DNA from: Phaeobacter italicus
GTDB lineage: Bacteria > Pseudomonadota > Alphaproteobacteria > Rhodobacterales > Rhodobacteraceae
Length of the DNA: 64,000 nucleotides
Direction of reading: 5' to 3'
Assembly (NCBI RefSeq): GCF_001258055.1
Contig: NZ_CVRM01000037.1
Location: 1-64,000 of the forward strand
The notes under the pieces are model-generated. The model was given only the letters and a program-made list of their open reading frames with translations. It ran no database searches and had not been told where the DNA came from. The translations under genes and the position numbers were made by a program. The stretch's first letter is position 1. Each line of letters opens with the position of its first letter. Of the stretch, positions 9,013 to 17,931 are shown piece by piece.

Positions 9013-9798
9013 TCAGTCGAATTTGGGGGCGCGTTTCTGCATCTGGGCGGCGACCACTTCCATCTGCTCGGGCTTGCCGATCAGGCCGACCTGAACGCGG
9101 GATTCCTCCAGCAGCACCTCGGCCCGGTCTGTGCTTGCTTCGGCGGTTTCGATCAGGGCCTTGGCTGCGCGGATGGCAGCGGGGCTTTGGCCTGCGATCA
9201 GCGTCGCGAGCTCCTGGGCGCGGGCGATGGGATCCTCGGCCAGCTCAGTCACCAGCCCCCAGTCCAGCGCCTGCGGCGCCGAGACCTTTTCAGCCGTATA
9301 GGTCAGCCTGCGCAGCACGTCAGAGCGCAGCAGCCGTGGCAAGAGCACCATGCCCCCCATGTCGGGAACGATGCCCCATTTCATCTCCATCACCGAAAAC
9401 GCTGCATCCGGCGCGGCAATGCGGATATCGGCCCCCAGCGCCAGTTGCAGACCGCCGCCAAAGGCCACGCCCTTGATCGCCGCAATCACCGGCATCGGCA
9501 GGCGGCGCCAGACCATTGCCACCTGCTGCACCTGATTGGCATCGCCGTAGTCCCGCGCCATCAGCCACTCTTCGGGGTTTTGCAGCCCCATCTGGGCAAA
9601 GCTCATCAGATCAAGCCCCGCGCAAAACGCCTTGCCCTCGCCCGAGAGAACAACAACGCGCGCCTTGCTGTCCATCAGGCTTTCCCCGGCGGCAATGATA
9701 TCTTCGATCATCTGCGAGTCAAGAGCGTTCATCTTGTCGCCGCGCGTCAGCGTAACGTGGGCAATGTGGTTTTCAATTGTGACCGAGACGCGTGCCAT
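9013..9798 (-). CDS. Crotonase-family enoyl-CoA hydratase/isomerase
   Basis: A 261-residue enoyl-CoA hydratase/isomerase-like protein. The fold signature is clear: VVLSGEGKAFCAGLDL for the first oxyanion-hole segment and AIKGVAFGGGLQLALGADIRIA for the second, then KWGIVPDMGGMVLLPR. Fatty-acid hydratases of this family usually carry a glutamate in the latter region; here D and M occupy it (PDMGG), so substrate and reaction stay open. The ATG at 9798 has a strong AGGAGGAA site. The neighbouring aminotransferase is divergent. Confidence 0.85.
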   Translation of the reverse strand: MARVSVTIENHIAHVTLTRGDKMNALDSQMIEDIIAAGESLMDSKARVVVLSGEGKAFCAGLDLMSFAQMGLQNPEEWLMARDYGDANQVQQVAMVWRRLPMPVIAAIKGVAFGGGLQLALGADIRIAAPDAAFSVMEMKWGIVPDMGGMVLLPRLLRSDVLRRLTYTAEKVSAPQALDWGLVTELAEDPIARAQELATLIAGQSPAAIRAAKALIETAEASTDRAEVLLEESRVQVGLIGKPEQMEVVAAQMQKRAPKFD

Positions 9799-9979
9799 CT
9801 GTCTGTTCCTCCTGCGTGACCGGATATGCGGCCCGCCTGTTCCGTCTGTTTGTTGGTCAAAGACTGCCCCGGATCCCCGGACCATGCCAGCCTGACGCCG
9901 GGGCATATGGGGGCTGGATGGCGCGCGCGGATTGTCTCGGCCTCTTGCCTGCGTCGCGGGCTTGGCGTTATCTGCGCCC

Positions 9980-11098
9980 ATGACACAGCCACGCTATACC
10001 CCGCTCGCCCAATCCCTGCCCGCCTCTGTTCCCTTTGTCGGGCCCGAAGCCCAGGAGCGCCAGCGCGGCGCGCCATTCGTGGCGCGGTTGGGCGCGAACG
10101 AGAACATCTTTGGCCCCTCGCCCAAGGCGATTGCCGCCATGCAGGCCTCTGTGGCCGAGATCTGGAAATACGGCGATCCCGAAAGCCATGAGCTGCGCGC
10201 CGCCCTTGCCGCGCATCACGGTATCAGCACGGACAATGTGCTGGTCGGGGAAGGCATCGATGGGCTGCTGGGATATCTGGTGCGGTTGCTCATTGCCGAG
10301 GGCGACGCGGTTGTCACCTCTCTTGGGGCCTACCCCACCTTCAACTACCATGTCGCGGGTTTCGGCGGGGTGCTGCATACGGTGCCCTACAAGGACGACC
10401 ACGAAGACCCCTATGCGCTGTTTGCCAAGGCCGCTGAGGTGGATGCGAAACTGGTCTATCTCGCCAATCCCGACAACCCGATGGGCAGCTGGCACAGCGG
10501 TGCAGATCTGCTTGCGGCGCTGGATCAGTTGCCAGAGGGCTGTCTGCTGCTGTTGGACGAGGCCTATATCGAATGCGCGCCAGAGGGCACGGCGACACCC
10601 GTGGACATCAATGACCCCCGTGTGATCCGCACCCGCACCTTTTCCAAGGCCTACGGGATGGCTGGCGCGCGGGTGGGCTATGTGCTGGGCGCGGCCGAGC
10701 TGATCGGCGCGTTCAACAAGGTGCGCAACCATTTCGGCATGAACCGCAGTGCCCAGATCGGCGCGCTGGCGGCGCTGGAGGATCAGGACTGGCTGGCTGA
10801 GGTGGTGGGCCGGATTGGCGCAGCACGCGACCGCATCGGGCAGATCGCGCGTGACAATGGGCTGGTGCCCCTGCCCTCTGCCACCAATTTCGTCGCCATC
10901 GACTGTGGCCATGACGGCGATTTTGCCAAGGCGGTGCTGGACGGTCTGGTGGCGCGTGGGATCTTTGTGCGGATGCCTTTTGCGGCGCCCCAGAACCGCT
11001 GTATCCGCATCAGCTGCGGGCCGGATGATCAGCTGGATGCCCTGGCAGAGGCGCTGCCTCTGGCCTTGGCCGATGCACGGGCCACGCGCCCGGCCTAA
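9980..11098 (+). CDS. Pyridoxal-phosphate aminotransferase, HisC-like
   Basis: A fold-type I aminotransferase (372 residues) resembling histidinol-phosphate aminotransferases. Visible are RLGANENIFGPSPKAI, LVGEGIDGLLGYLVR, YLANPDNPMG, the PLP-contacting LLLDEAYIE, and the cofactor lysine in TFSKAYGMAGARVGY. The C-terminus has RCIRISCGPDDQ with the carboxylate-binding Arg. The start is taken at MTQPRYTPLAQ. It is not in a his operon, so it may act on another amino acid. It shares a bidirectional terminator with the convergent class V aminotransferase. Confidence 0.85.
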   Translation: MTQPRYTPLAQSLPASVPFVGPEAQERQRGAPFVARLGANENIFGPSPKAIAAMQASVAEIWKYGDPESHELRAALAAHHGISTDNVLVGEGIDGLLGYLVRLLIAEGDAVVTSLGAYPTFNYHVAGFGGVLHTVPYKDDHEDPYALFAKAAEVDAKLVYLANPDNPMGSWHSGADLLAALDQLPEGCLLLLDEAYIECAPEGTATPVDINDPRVIRTRTFSKAYGMAGARVGYVLGAAELIGAFNKVRNHFGMNRSAQIGALAALEDQDWLAEVVGRIGAARDRIGQIARDNGLVPLPSATNFVAIDCGHDGDFAKAVLDGLVARGIFVRMPFAAPQNRCIRISCGPDDQLDALAEALPLALADARATRPA

Positions 11099-11126
11099 GG
11101 TCTGCACATCCCAATTCGACAAGAAG

Positions 11127-11159
11127 AAACGCGCGCGGGACTGGCCTGCGCGCGTTTTC
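11127..11159. terminator. Bidirectional terminator between two aminotransferase genes
   Basis: Ten-base perfect stem AAACGCGCGC/GCGCGCGTTT (11127-11136 and 11148-11157), extended by GG/CC, with A/T tracts at both ends. It serves the convergent genes ending at 11098 and 11190. Confidence 0.85.
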
Positions 11160-11189
11160 TCGTGTCCGGGTCGCGGTTATGGGCCGCGC

Positions 11190-12443
11190 TCAGCCGCAGC
11201 AGCTCGTGGCGGGCTGATCCGGGGCCTGTTCCCCGCGAACACCTGCCAGCACCTTGGCTGCGGCCTCTACCGCGCCAGAGCCATGCGCAATTCCCAGCGC
11301 CTTGAGCCCGGTATCGACGCCGCCCAGCAGGCCCATGATCATCTGACCGTTCACATGGCCCATGTGCCCAAAGCGCAGATAGCCGTGCCATTCCGGGCTG
11401 TTGGGTGGCGCCATGCCAAGGCCGATTCCGAGGGTCAGGCCAAGGTTCTGTTCCAGCCACCCCCGCAAGCGGGTGGCGTTGTCGCCACCAATATGCAGTG
11501 ACGTGACCGCGTTGGAGCGCAAAGCCACATCCTGCACGTTCATGCGCAGCGGGCCATCCGACCCCCAGACCTCGCAGGCGGCCCAGATCGCCTGTGCCAG
11601 CCGGTGATGGCGCGCCCAAACCTGCTCTATCCCTTCGCCGTGGATCAGATCCAGCGCCGCGCGCAGACCATAAAGATGATGGGTCGGCGCGGTGCCACCG
11701 AAATACTGGTAGAATTCTTCCGGGTTGGCGCGGGGGCTCCAGTCCCAGTAGCGGCTGATCCGCGGCAGGCGCGCGCGGGCCTCGGCGGCCTTGGGGCTGA
11801 AGAACACGAACGACATGCCCGCAGGCACCATCAGCCCCTTTTGGCAGGCCGACACCATCACATCGACGCCCCAATCATCCATCTCGAACCGATCACAGCC
11901 GAGCGATGCGATACAATCGGCCATCAGCAGGGCCGGATGTCCGGTTGCGTCAAGACAGGCCCGCATCGCCGCCACATCGTTGCGGATCGAGCTGGAGGTA
12001 TCGACATGCACCGCCAACACCGCCTTGATCTGATGCGCGCGATCCGCGGCAAGACGGCTGGCGACCTGATCCATGTCCCAGGGCTTGCCGGTGCCGTAGT
12101 CCAGGATTTCAACCTCAATGCCCAGTGCCTCGGCCATCTCGCCCCACCCCAGCGCAAAGCGGCCCGAGGCGGGCACTAGCACCTTGTCTCCGGGTTGCAG
12201 GGTGTTCATCAAGGCGGCTTCCCAGGCGCCGTGGCCGTTGGAAATGTAGATCGCCACGTTATGGACGGTGCGCGCCACCCGGCGCAGATCGGGCACCAGC
12301 GTCGCCGTCAGGTCGATCAACTCGCCTGCGTAGATATTGGGGGACGGACGGTGCATGGCCTGCAAGACCGCATCGGGGATCACCGATGGGCCGGGAATGG
12401 CCAGATAACCGCGTCCGGCGGCGAGGGAGACATCCGCTGTCAT
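11190..12443 (-). CDS. Class V aminotransferase (serine/alanine-glyoxylate type)
   Basis: A 417-residue PLP enzyme of the serine-pyruvate/alanine-glyoxylate aminotransferase group. It has IPGPSVIPDAVLQAM at the start, ISNGHGAWEAALMNTL, the cofactor region LMADCIASLGC, and the probable Schiff-base lysine in SACQKGLMVPAG. The protein ends in CCG. The ATG at 12443 follows an AGGAG. Relatives move amino groups between glyoxylate and serine, alanine or ureidoglycine; the substrate here cannot be fixed. It lies downstream of the interrupted LysR gene on the same strand. Confidence 0.88.
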   Translation of the reverse strand: MTADVSLAAGRGYLAIPGPSVIPDAVLQAMHRPSPNIYAGELIDLTATLVPDLRRVARTVHNVAIYISNGHGAWEAALMNTLQPGDKVLVPASGRFALGWGEMAEALGIEVEILDYGTGKPWDMDQVASRLAADRAHQIKAVLAVHVDTSSSIRNDVAAMRACLDATGHPALLMADCIASLGCDRFEMDDWGVDVMVSACQKGLMVPAGMSFVFFSPKAAEARARLPRISRYWDWSPRANPEEFYQYFGGTAPTHHLYGLRAALDLIHGEGIEQVWARHHRLAQAIWAACEVWGSDGPLRMNVQDVALRSNAVTSLHIGGDNATRLRGWLEQNLGLTLGIGLGMAPPNSPEWHGYLRFGHMGHVNGQMIMGLLGGVDTGLKALGIAHGSGAVEAAAKVLAGVRGEQAPDQPATSCCG

Positions 12444-12609
12444 GCTGCACTCCTGAAGGTCTGTGTTGCGCGACCTTGGCGCGGGTCTGCGGGCTCTGCA
12501 AGAGCAAGAATGCAACCACACGACGATGTGCGGATGGCGCACGCGGCCTGCGTGTTTTTGCGGCGCATCTGTTTTCGCGATGGACTGGCCTGACCTGTTC
12601 CCACGGGTC

Positions 12610-13572
12610 TCAGGGATTGGCTTCCTTGGCGAGACCGCGCAGGTCGATGCGGTCGAGGGGGCGCAGGATGTCAAAGATCTGCTGGCGCATCCATGCCGCC
12701 ATCGGGGCCGTGTCAGCCTTGCGGTGCCAGACCCCGATCAGCTGGATCGGATCAATGGCAATCGGTGGCACAAACAGATCAAGCCCTTAGACCGGCTGGA
12801 CCTTGCGCGCCAGTTGCAGCGGCAACAGCCCGATAAGATCGCTTTCGCTGACCACCCGGCAGACGCCGGAAAACACCGGCACCGTCATCACCACGCGCCG
12901 CCTGCGCCCGACCTTTGCCAGCGCCTCGTCGCTTTGGGCGGTCAGATCACCGTGGGGCGCAAACAGCACATGCGGCAGGCTGCAAAAGAGATCGAAGGGC
13001 ATCCTCTCTCCATGGCGCAGATCCTTGGTGGCGGGATTGCCCCGGCGCGCCAGCACCGCATATTCCGAGCGAAACAGCGGCTCGCGCATCATCCAGTCTG
13101 GCAGGTCGGTGTCGGGAAGCAGCGCCAGATCGGCCTGTTGGCGTTCAAGGCTTTCCACATGGTGGCGCGGCACCAGATCCAACAGCTGCGCCCGGATGCC
13201 CGGCGCCTTGCGGCTGAGCAGATCGCCAAGCCTTGGCATCAGCATGTCACAGAAGAAATCCGCCGCAGAGATCCGGAACAGCCCACTGGCAGTTGCCGGG
13301 TCAAAATGACTGGGCGGTGACAGCAGCGTTTCCAGCCGGTCGAGTTCGGCGCGCAGATCATGGCGCAGGCTTTCGGCGAACTCGGTTGCGACCAGCTGGT
13401 TGCCCTGACGCACGAACAGCGGGTCATTCAGCGCATGTCGCAGCCGCGACAGCGCGCCGGAGACCGCCGATTGCGACAGGCCGAGGCGGCGGCCTGCCTT
13501 GACGGTGGAGCCTTCGGCAAAGACCGCATCCAGAACCCGCAGCAGATTGAGATCGAGGGTCGCGAAATTCAT
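12610..13572 (-). pseudogene. LysR-family regulator interrupted by an in-frame stop
   Basis: The frame from MNFATLDLNLLRVLDAVF encodes a LysR regulator with a normal DNA-binding domain (AGRRLGLSQSAVSGALSRLRHAL) and effector domain. After LARKVQPV a TAA stop at 12787-12789 ends it at 261 residues. Reading through in the same frame gives 58 more residues that look like a normal LysR C-terminus (GLDLFVPPIAIDPIQLIGVWHR onward) before a TGA at 12610-12612. The full length would be about 320. No frameshift is needed, so this is a single nonsense change (for example from CAA, AAA or GAA) or a sequencing error. It is divergent from the cupin operon, its likely target. Confidence 0.8.
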
Positions 13573-13683
13573 CTGGCCGATACCTTGTATCAGATACCAC
13601 AATTTGCCTGATAGCCTTGCCCAACAGTATGCTTGTGTCAACGGAAGCGCTTTCGTTTCAGACCTGTGCGAGGGAGTGAAACG

Positions 13684-14127
13684 ATGAAAGACCTAAGCAA
13701 AGACGACGGCGCCATCGAATGGCTGGGCGTCCTTTATAAAACCATCCTCGGCCCGGAAGAGAGCGGCGGCACCATGTCGATTGTCGACAGTCTCTCGCCC
13801 GAGGGCAGCGGCCCGCCGCGCCATATCCACCATAACGAAGACGAGACCTTCGTGATCCTTACCGGCCGCTGCCGCGTCTGGATCGACGGGCACGAGCAGA
13901 TCCTGTCAGCCGGTGAAAGCGCCTTTATCCCCAAGGGCAAGGAACACACATTCAAGGTGCTGGAGGGCGCGCCCTGTCGTCATCTGGTGATCCTGACCCC
14001 AGGTGGTTTCGAAGGGTTCTTTGACGAGATGGCAAAGGGGCAATTTGCAATCCCCGACGATATGCCCGCCATCATCGAAGCGGGCAGCCGCCACAACCTG
14101 ACCTTTACCGGCCCGCCCCTTGATTGA
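13684..14127 (+). CDS. Cupin-domain protein
   Basis: A 147-residue single-domain cupin. Motif 1 appears as GPPRHIHHNEDETFVILTGRCRVW and motif 2 as AGESAFIPKGKEHTFKVLEG, retaining the His-His-Glu and a later His as metal ligands. The start after GAGGGAGTGAAACG is convincing. The next gene starts 12 bases after the stop, so the two form an operon. The interrupted LysR gene is divergent. The activity is unknown: cupins of this size include dioxygenases, isomerases and non-enzymatic binders. Confidence 0.8.
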   Translation: MKDLSKDDGAIEWLGVLYKTILGPEESGGTMSIVDSLSPEGSGPPRHIHHNEDETFVILTGRCRVWIDGHEQILSAGESAFIPKGKEHTFKVLEGAPCRHLVILTPGGFEGFFDEMAKGQFAIPDDMPAIIEAGSRHNLTFTGPPLD

Positions 14128-14139
14128 GGAGACCCTGAC

Positions 14140-14520
14140 ATGAAATCCATTGCATCCATGTTCTTTGCCATCGGCGCGGTCTTTGCCCTGGTCGGCATGA
14201 TCTGGGGGATCCAGATGTCGGCAAGCCAGGACCACACGCTGTCGCCCGCGCATGGGCATCTGAACCTTCTGGGGTTTGCCGCGATGAGCCTGTTTGGCAG
14301 CTACTACGCCCTGTCGCCGCAGGCCGCTGCGGCGGGATTGGCAAAACTGCATCTTGGCCTTGCCACGCTCTCTGTGATCGTTCTGGTGCCCGGCATCGTG
14401 ATGGCGATCACCGAACGGGGGGAGGGTCTGGCCAAGTCGGGATCGATCCTCGCGGTTTTGTCGATGCTTTTGTTTCTGGTCATCGTGCTGCGCCATCCGA
14501 TCGGGCAGCGCCATAGCTGA
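14140..14520 (+). CDS. Small four-helix membrane protein
   Basis: A 126-residue protein with about four hydrophobic segments (roughly 5-25, 42-60, 70-90 and 102-118). The loop SPAHGHLNLLGFAAMSLFGSYY resembles the HxHxNL-containing helix seen in small proteins distantly like heme-copper oxidase subunit I, so a heme-binding His pair is possible but not shown. It is cotranscribed with the cupin gene 12 bases upstream. I do not recognise a specific function. Confidence 0.65.
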   Translation: MKSIASMFFAIGAVFALVGMIWGIQMSASQDHTLSPAHGHLNLLGFAAMSLFGSYYALSPQAAAAGLAKLHLGLATLSVIVLVPGIVMAITERGEGLAKSGSILAVLSMLLFLVIVLRHPIGQRHS

Positions 14521-14581
14521 TGACCAAGGCAGGCGCCCCTGCCGATCGGGGCGCTGACGGGGGGAGGCTGGGCAGGCGCAT

Positions 14582-14658
14582 GGTTCCTGCCCGGTTCCTG
14601 CCCGGTTCCAGCCCAGTTCCTGCCCGGTTCCAGCCCAGTTCCTGCCCGGTTCCAGCCG
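14582..14658. repeat. 11-bp minisatellite, seven units
   Basis: Seven head-to-tail 11-bp units of the form GGTTCCTGCCC, alternating with GGTTCCAGCCC and AGTTCCTGCCC, from 14582 to 14658. The array lies between the membrane-protein gene and the ABC exporter. The unit is one helical turn long, so all copies present the same face of the DNA. Confidence 0.95.
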
Positions 14659-14818
14659 GCGCAAAATGCACTCTGCCCCGGCGGTTCTGCGGCAGGGGAC
14701 GCGGGGGCAGGCCACGACTGATGCAGGCCCCGATGCTTGCACCTTTGCCCCCAGCTGCTTAAATGGCGCAGGTCTGACGCATCCGTCAGCACCAGAAAAA
14801 ACTTATCGGTTGCGAGCC

Positions 14819-16843
14819 TTGCCCCAGACTGACCCCAATTCCCCCAGCAAAACAGAGACCTCTGCCACGCCAGAAACGGATGGTGCAGCAGGCCAGCTGA
14901 GCCAGCCAGAACTGAGCGCAGAGCCGCCTGCCCCGCAGGAGCCGCCAAAACCGGCGCCGGTCAAGACTGAGGTCAAGGCGGCGGCCAACAAGCCTGCGCA
15001 TATGTCCTCTCGCGAGTTGTTGGGCTGGCTGTGGCGCGGGTATCTGCGCCACTACATGGCTCTGTTGGCGCTGGCTGTCGTGTTCATGCTGATTGAGGGC
15101 GGCACCGTTGGCGCGCTCAGCTACATGATGCAGCCGATGTTTGACCTCGTGTTTGTCGAGGGCAACACCAATGCGCTGTTTTGGGTGAGCCTTGCGTTTC
15201 TCATCATCTTTTCGATGCGCGGAATGGCCAGCGTCTGTCAAAAGGTCATCCTGAGCAAAATCTCCCAGACCTCTGCCGCGCATATGCGCAAGGACATGCT
15301 GGCGCGGCTGATCCGGCAGGATCCGTCGTTTCATCAGGTGCACCCCCCCGGCTTTCTGATCCAGCGGGTGCAAAGCGACGTGATGGCGATCAATTCGGTC
15401 TGGCAGGCCATCATCACCGGTGCGGGGCGCGATGTGACCCAGCTGGTGGCGGTTCTGGCTGTGGCGGTGAGCGTGGACTGGCGATGGACGCTGATCATGC
15501 TGATCGGCCTGCCGATGCTGCTGCTGCCGCTGGCGGCGGTGCAACGCTATGTGCGGCGCAAGGCCTCTCAGGCGCGCGATCTGGGGGCATCGCTTGCCAC
15601 CCGGCTCGACGAGATCTTTCACGGGATTGTGCCCATCAAGCTGAACAATCTCGAAGACTATCAGACCAACCGCTTTGGCGGTCACATGGACCAATTCGTC
15701 CGCTCAGAGGTGCGCGCGTCCTTTGGTGTCGCCTCGACCACCGGGATGATCGACATCATGGCCGGTCTTGGTGTGATGGGCGTCGTTCTCTATGGCGGCG
15801 CCGAGATCATCGAAGGCAAAAAGAGCGTCGGCGAGTTCATGAGCTTTTTCACGGCCATTGGTCTTGCCTTTGATCCGATGCGTCGGCTCGCCTCGATCAG
15901 CGGCACCTGGCAGGCCGCGGCGGCGGCGATGGAGCGGATCAAGGAGCTGATGGACGCCCCGATCAAACTGGTGTCGCCCGCAAGCCCCAAAGCAGCCCCC
16001 AAGGGCCTGCCGGAGGTCGCGCTAAAGGATGTGACGCTGCGCTATGGCGAGTCTGATGTGCTGCGCCAGCTATCGCTGGTGGCGGAGGCGGGCAAGACCA
16101 CTGCGCTGGTGGGCGCCTCAGGGGCTGGCAAATCGACCATTTTCAACCTGCTCACCCGTCTGGTGGATCCGCAGGAGGGCGACGTGACCGTGGGCGGCGT
16201 GCCCGTGCGCGATCTGGAGCTGAACGACCTGCGAAGCCTGTTCTCGGTGGTGACGCAAGAGGCGCTGCTGTTTGATGAAACCCTGCGGGAAAACATCCTG
16301 TTGGGGCGCACCGATGTGAGCGACGAAAAGCTGGAAGAGGTGCTGAAGGCATCGCATGTGTCCGACTTCCTGCCGAAACTGGCCAATGGTCTGGATACGC
16401 TGGTGGGGCCGCGCGGCTCTGCCCTGTCCGGTGGTCAGCGTCAGCGCGTGGTGATTGCACGGGCCCTGCTGCGTGACACGCCGATCCTGTTGCTGGACGA
16501 GGCGACATCGGCGCTGGATGCGCAGTCCGAAAAGGTGGTGCAGCAGGCGCTGGAGAAACTCTCTGGCGGGCGGACGACGCTGGTGATTGCGCACCGTCTG
16601 TCGACCATTCGCAATGCCGACAAGATCGTGGTGATGGAACGCGGTCAGGTGATGGATCAGGGCACCCACGAGGAGCTGCTGGAACGTGGCGGGATCTATG
16701 CCGATCTCTACCGGTTGCAGTTTCAGGACGGCAAAACCCTGGTCGACCGCGAAGGCGTGGCAGCACAGGTGCCCGGTGACACCCGCAACAGCAACGAGCA
16801 GTCCCCCTGGTTCCGCCGACTGGCGCGCCGCATCTTTGGCTAA
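14819..16843 (+). CDS. ABC exporter, MsbA-like half-transporter
   Basis: A fused membrane-ATPase half-transporter of the ABCB/MsbA type, expected to work as an inner-membrane homodimer. After an acidic, Pro/Ala-rich N-terminus, the six-helix domain starts near MSSRELLGWLWRGYLRHYMALL. The ATPase has Walker A GASGAGKSTIFNL, signature ALSGGQRQRVVIARAL, Walker B ILLLDEATSALD and the switch His in VIAHRLSTIRNAD. The start is uncertain. The first in-frame ATG (14666) gives 50 residues that look non-coding, while ATG 15002 would cut off coding-like sequence. I use TTG 14819 (MPQTDPNS); TTG 14810 is an alternative. Lipid or drug export is family inference. Confidence 0.85.
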   Translation: MPQTDPNSPSKTETSATPETDGAAGQLSQPELSAEPPAPQEPPKPAPVKTEVKAAANKPAHMSSRELLGWLWRGYLRHYMALLALAVVFMLIEGGTVGALSYMMQPMFDLVFVEGNTNALFWVSLAFLIIFSMRGMASVCQKVILSKISQTSAAHMRKDMLARLIRQDPSFHQVHPPGFLIQRVQSDVMAINSVWQAIITGAGRDVTQLVAVLAVAVSVDWRWTLIMLIGLPMLLLPLAAVQRYVRRKASQARDLGASLATRLDEIFHGIVPIKLNNLEDYQTNRFGGHMDQFVRSEVRASFGVASTTGMIDIMAGLGVMGVVLYGGAEIIEGKKSVGEFMSFFTAIGLAFDPMRRLASISGTWQAAAAAMERIKELMDAPIKLVSPASPKAAPKGLPEVALKDVTLRYGESDVLRQLSLVAEAGKTTALVGASGAGKSTIFNLLTRLVDPQEGDVTVGGVPVRDLELNDLRSLFSVVTQEALLFDETLRENILLGRTDVSDEKLEEVLKASHVSDFLPKLANGLDTLVGPRGSALSGGQRQRVVIARALLRDTPILLLDEATSALDAQSEKVVQQALEKLSGGRTTLVIAHRLSTIRNADKIVVMERGQVMDQGTHEELLERGGIYADLYRLQFQDGKTLVDREGVAAQVPGDTRNSNEQSPWFRRLARRIFG

Positions 16844-16960
16844 ATCCGGGCACCGGGGCTTGACCCCTGCCCGCCCAGCCCCAACCTGTAGCCCAGCCGA
16901 CCACTGCGCCCCGCAGTGACCCGACAGCAAAGCCAGACGACGAACAACTGGAGCCCGCCC

Positions 16961-17701
16961 ATGACGACCCGCCGCATCCTGCGCCTGACCGGTTCTGACG
17001 CCCGTGACTTCTTGCAGGGGCTGATCACCAATGACGTTGCCAAGGTGGATCAGGGGCTGGTGTATGCCGCGCTGCTGACACCGCAGGGCAAGTATCTGGC
17101 TGATTTCTTTGTGTTTGCAGAGGGTGACGACCTGCTGATCGACGTCGACGAAAGCCTGGCCGCCTCTCTTGCCAAACGGCTGAGCATGTACCGGCTGCGC
17201 GCGGATGTTCAGATCAGCGACACCGACCTGCAGGTCAAACGGGGCACCGGCCCCGCGCCGGAGGGCGCCCTGATGGACCCGCGCCATGACGCATTGGGCT
17301 GGCGGCTTTATGGGGCCGAAGGGGGCGATGACGGCAGCAACTGGGATGCGATCCGTGTGGCCCATTGCATTCCGCAGACCGGCATTGAATTGGGCCCGGA
17401 CAGCTACATCCTGGAAGCGGGGTTCGAGCGGCTGAATGGCGTCGATTTCCGCAAGGGCTGCTATGTGGGTCAGGAGGTGACCGCGCGGATGAAACACAAG
17501 ACCGAGCTGCGCAAGGGGCTCGTGACGGTTGCTGTTTCCGGATCCGCCCCCAGCGGCAGCGAGATCCGGCGTGCAGAGAAACCCGTTGGCACCCTGTTCA
17601 CGACCGAAGGCGCCCACGGGATTGCCTACCTGCGGTATGATCGGGCGGGCGATGACATGCAGGCGGGCGAGGCAACCGTGCGCTGGAGCAAAGACAGCTG
17701 A
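16961..17701 (+). CDS. ygfZ: Folate-binding protein YgfZ
   Basis: A 246-residue member of the YgfZ/GcvT-like family, which supports repair or assembly of certain iron-sulfur proteins with folate. The diagnostic motif KGCYVGQEVTARM is present, and the N-terminus RRILRLTGSDARDFLQGLITNDV is characteristic. The length is somewhat shorter than the E. coli protein, as usual in alphaproteobacteria. The start is at MTTRRIL. It follows the ABC exporter on the same strand by 117 bases. Confidence 0.92.
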   Translation: MTTRRILRLTGSDARDFLQGLITNDVAKVDQGLVYAALLTPQGKYLADFFVFAEGDDLLIDVDESLAASLAKRLSMYRLRADVQISDTDLQVKRGTGPAPEGALMDPRHDALGWRLYGAEGGDDGSNWDAIRVAHCIPQTGIELGPDSYILEAGFERLNGVDFRKGCYVGQEVTARMKHKTELRKGLVTVAVSGSAPSGSEIRRAEKPVGTLFTTEGAHGIAYLRYDRAGDDMQAGEATVRWSKDS

Positions 17702-17856
17702 GCCGTCCATCGCCCTGCACAAATTTTGGGCGATTGCCGTTCTCCCGCCGCCAGATCCTCTGAATTGGACGATTTGCACCCCATTTTCCGTGCGCCAGAC
17801 GCACGTGAACCTGTGCAGATCACGGACATGGCGCTGCCGAAATCACCGCCGCGAGT

Positions 17857-17873
17857 TATGACGTAACGTCATA
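17857..17873. promoter_or_regulatory. Palindrome TATGACGT-A-ACGTCATA
   Basis: Two perfect 8-bp arms around one central base, 58 bases before the start of the exported-protein gene. Symmetry and position suit an operator for a dimeric regulator. The factor is not known. Confidence 0.45.
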
Positions 17874-17889
17874 GCAAGACCTTGCCCCT

Positions 17890-17903
17890 AGTCTGCGCAG
17901 ACT
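17890..17903. promoter_or_regulatory. 14-bp perfect palindrome AGTCTGCGCAGACT
   Basis: It lies 17 bases after the first palindrome and 28 bases before the start codon at 17932. It could be a second operator or a short hairpin in the 5' leader. Confidence 0.4.
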
Positions 17904-17931
17904 GCTGCGAGACCAATGTGAGGATCTGTAT

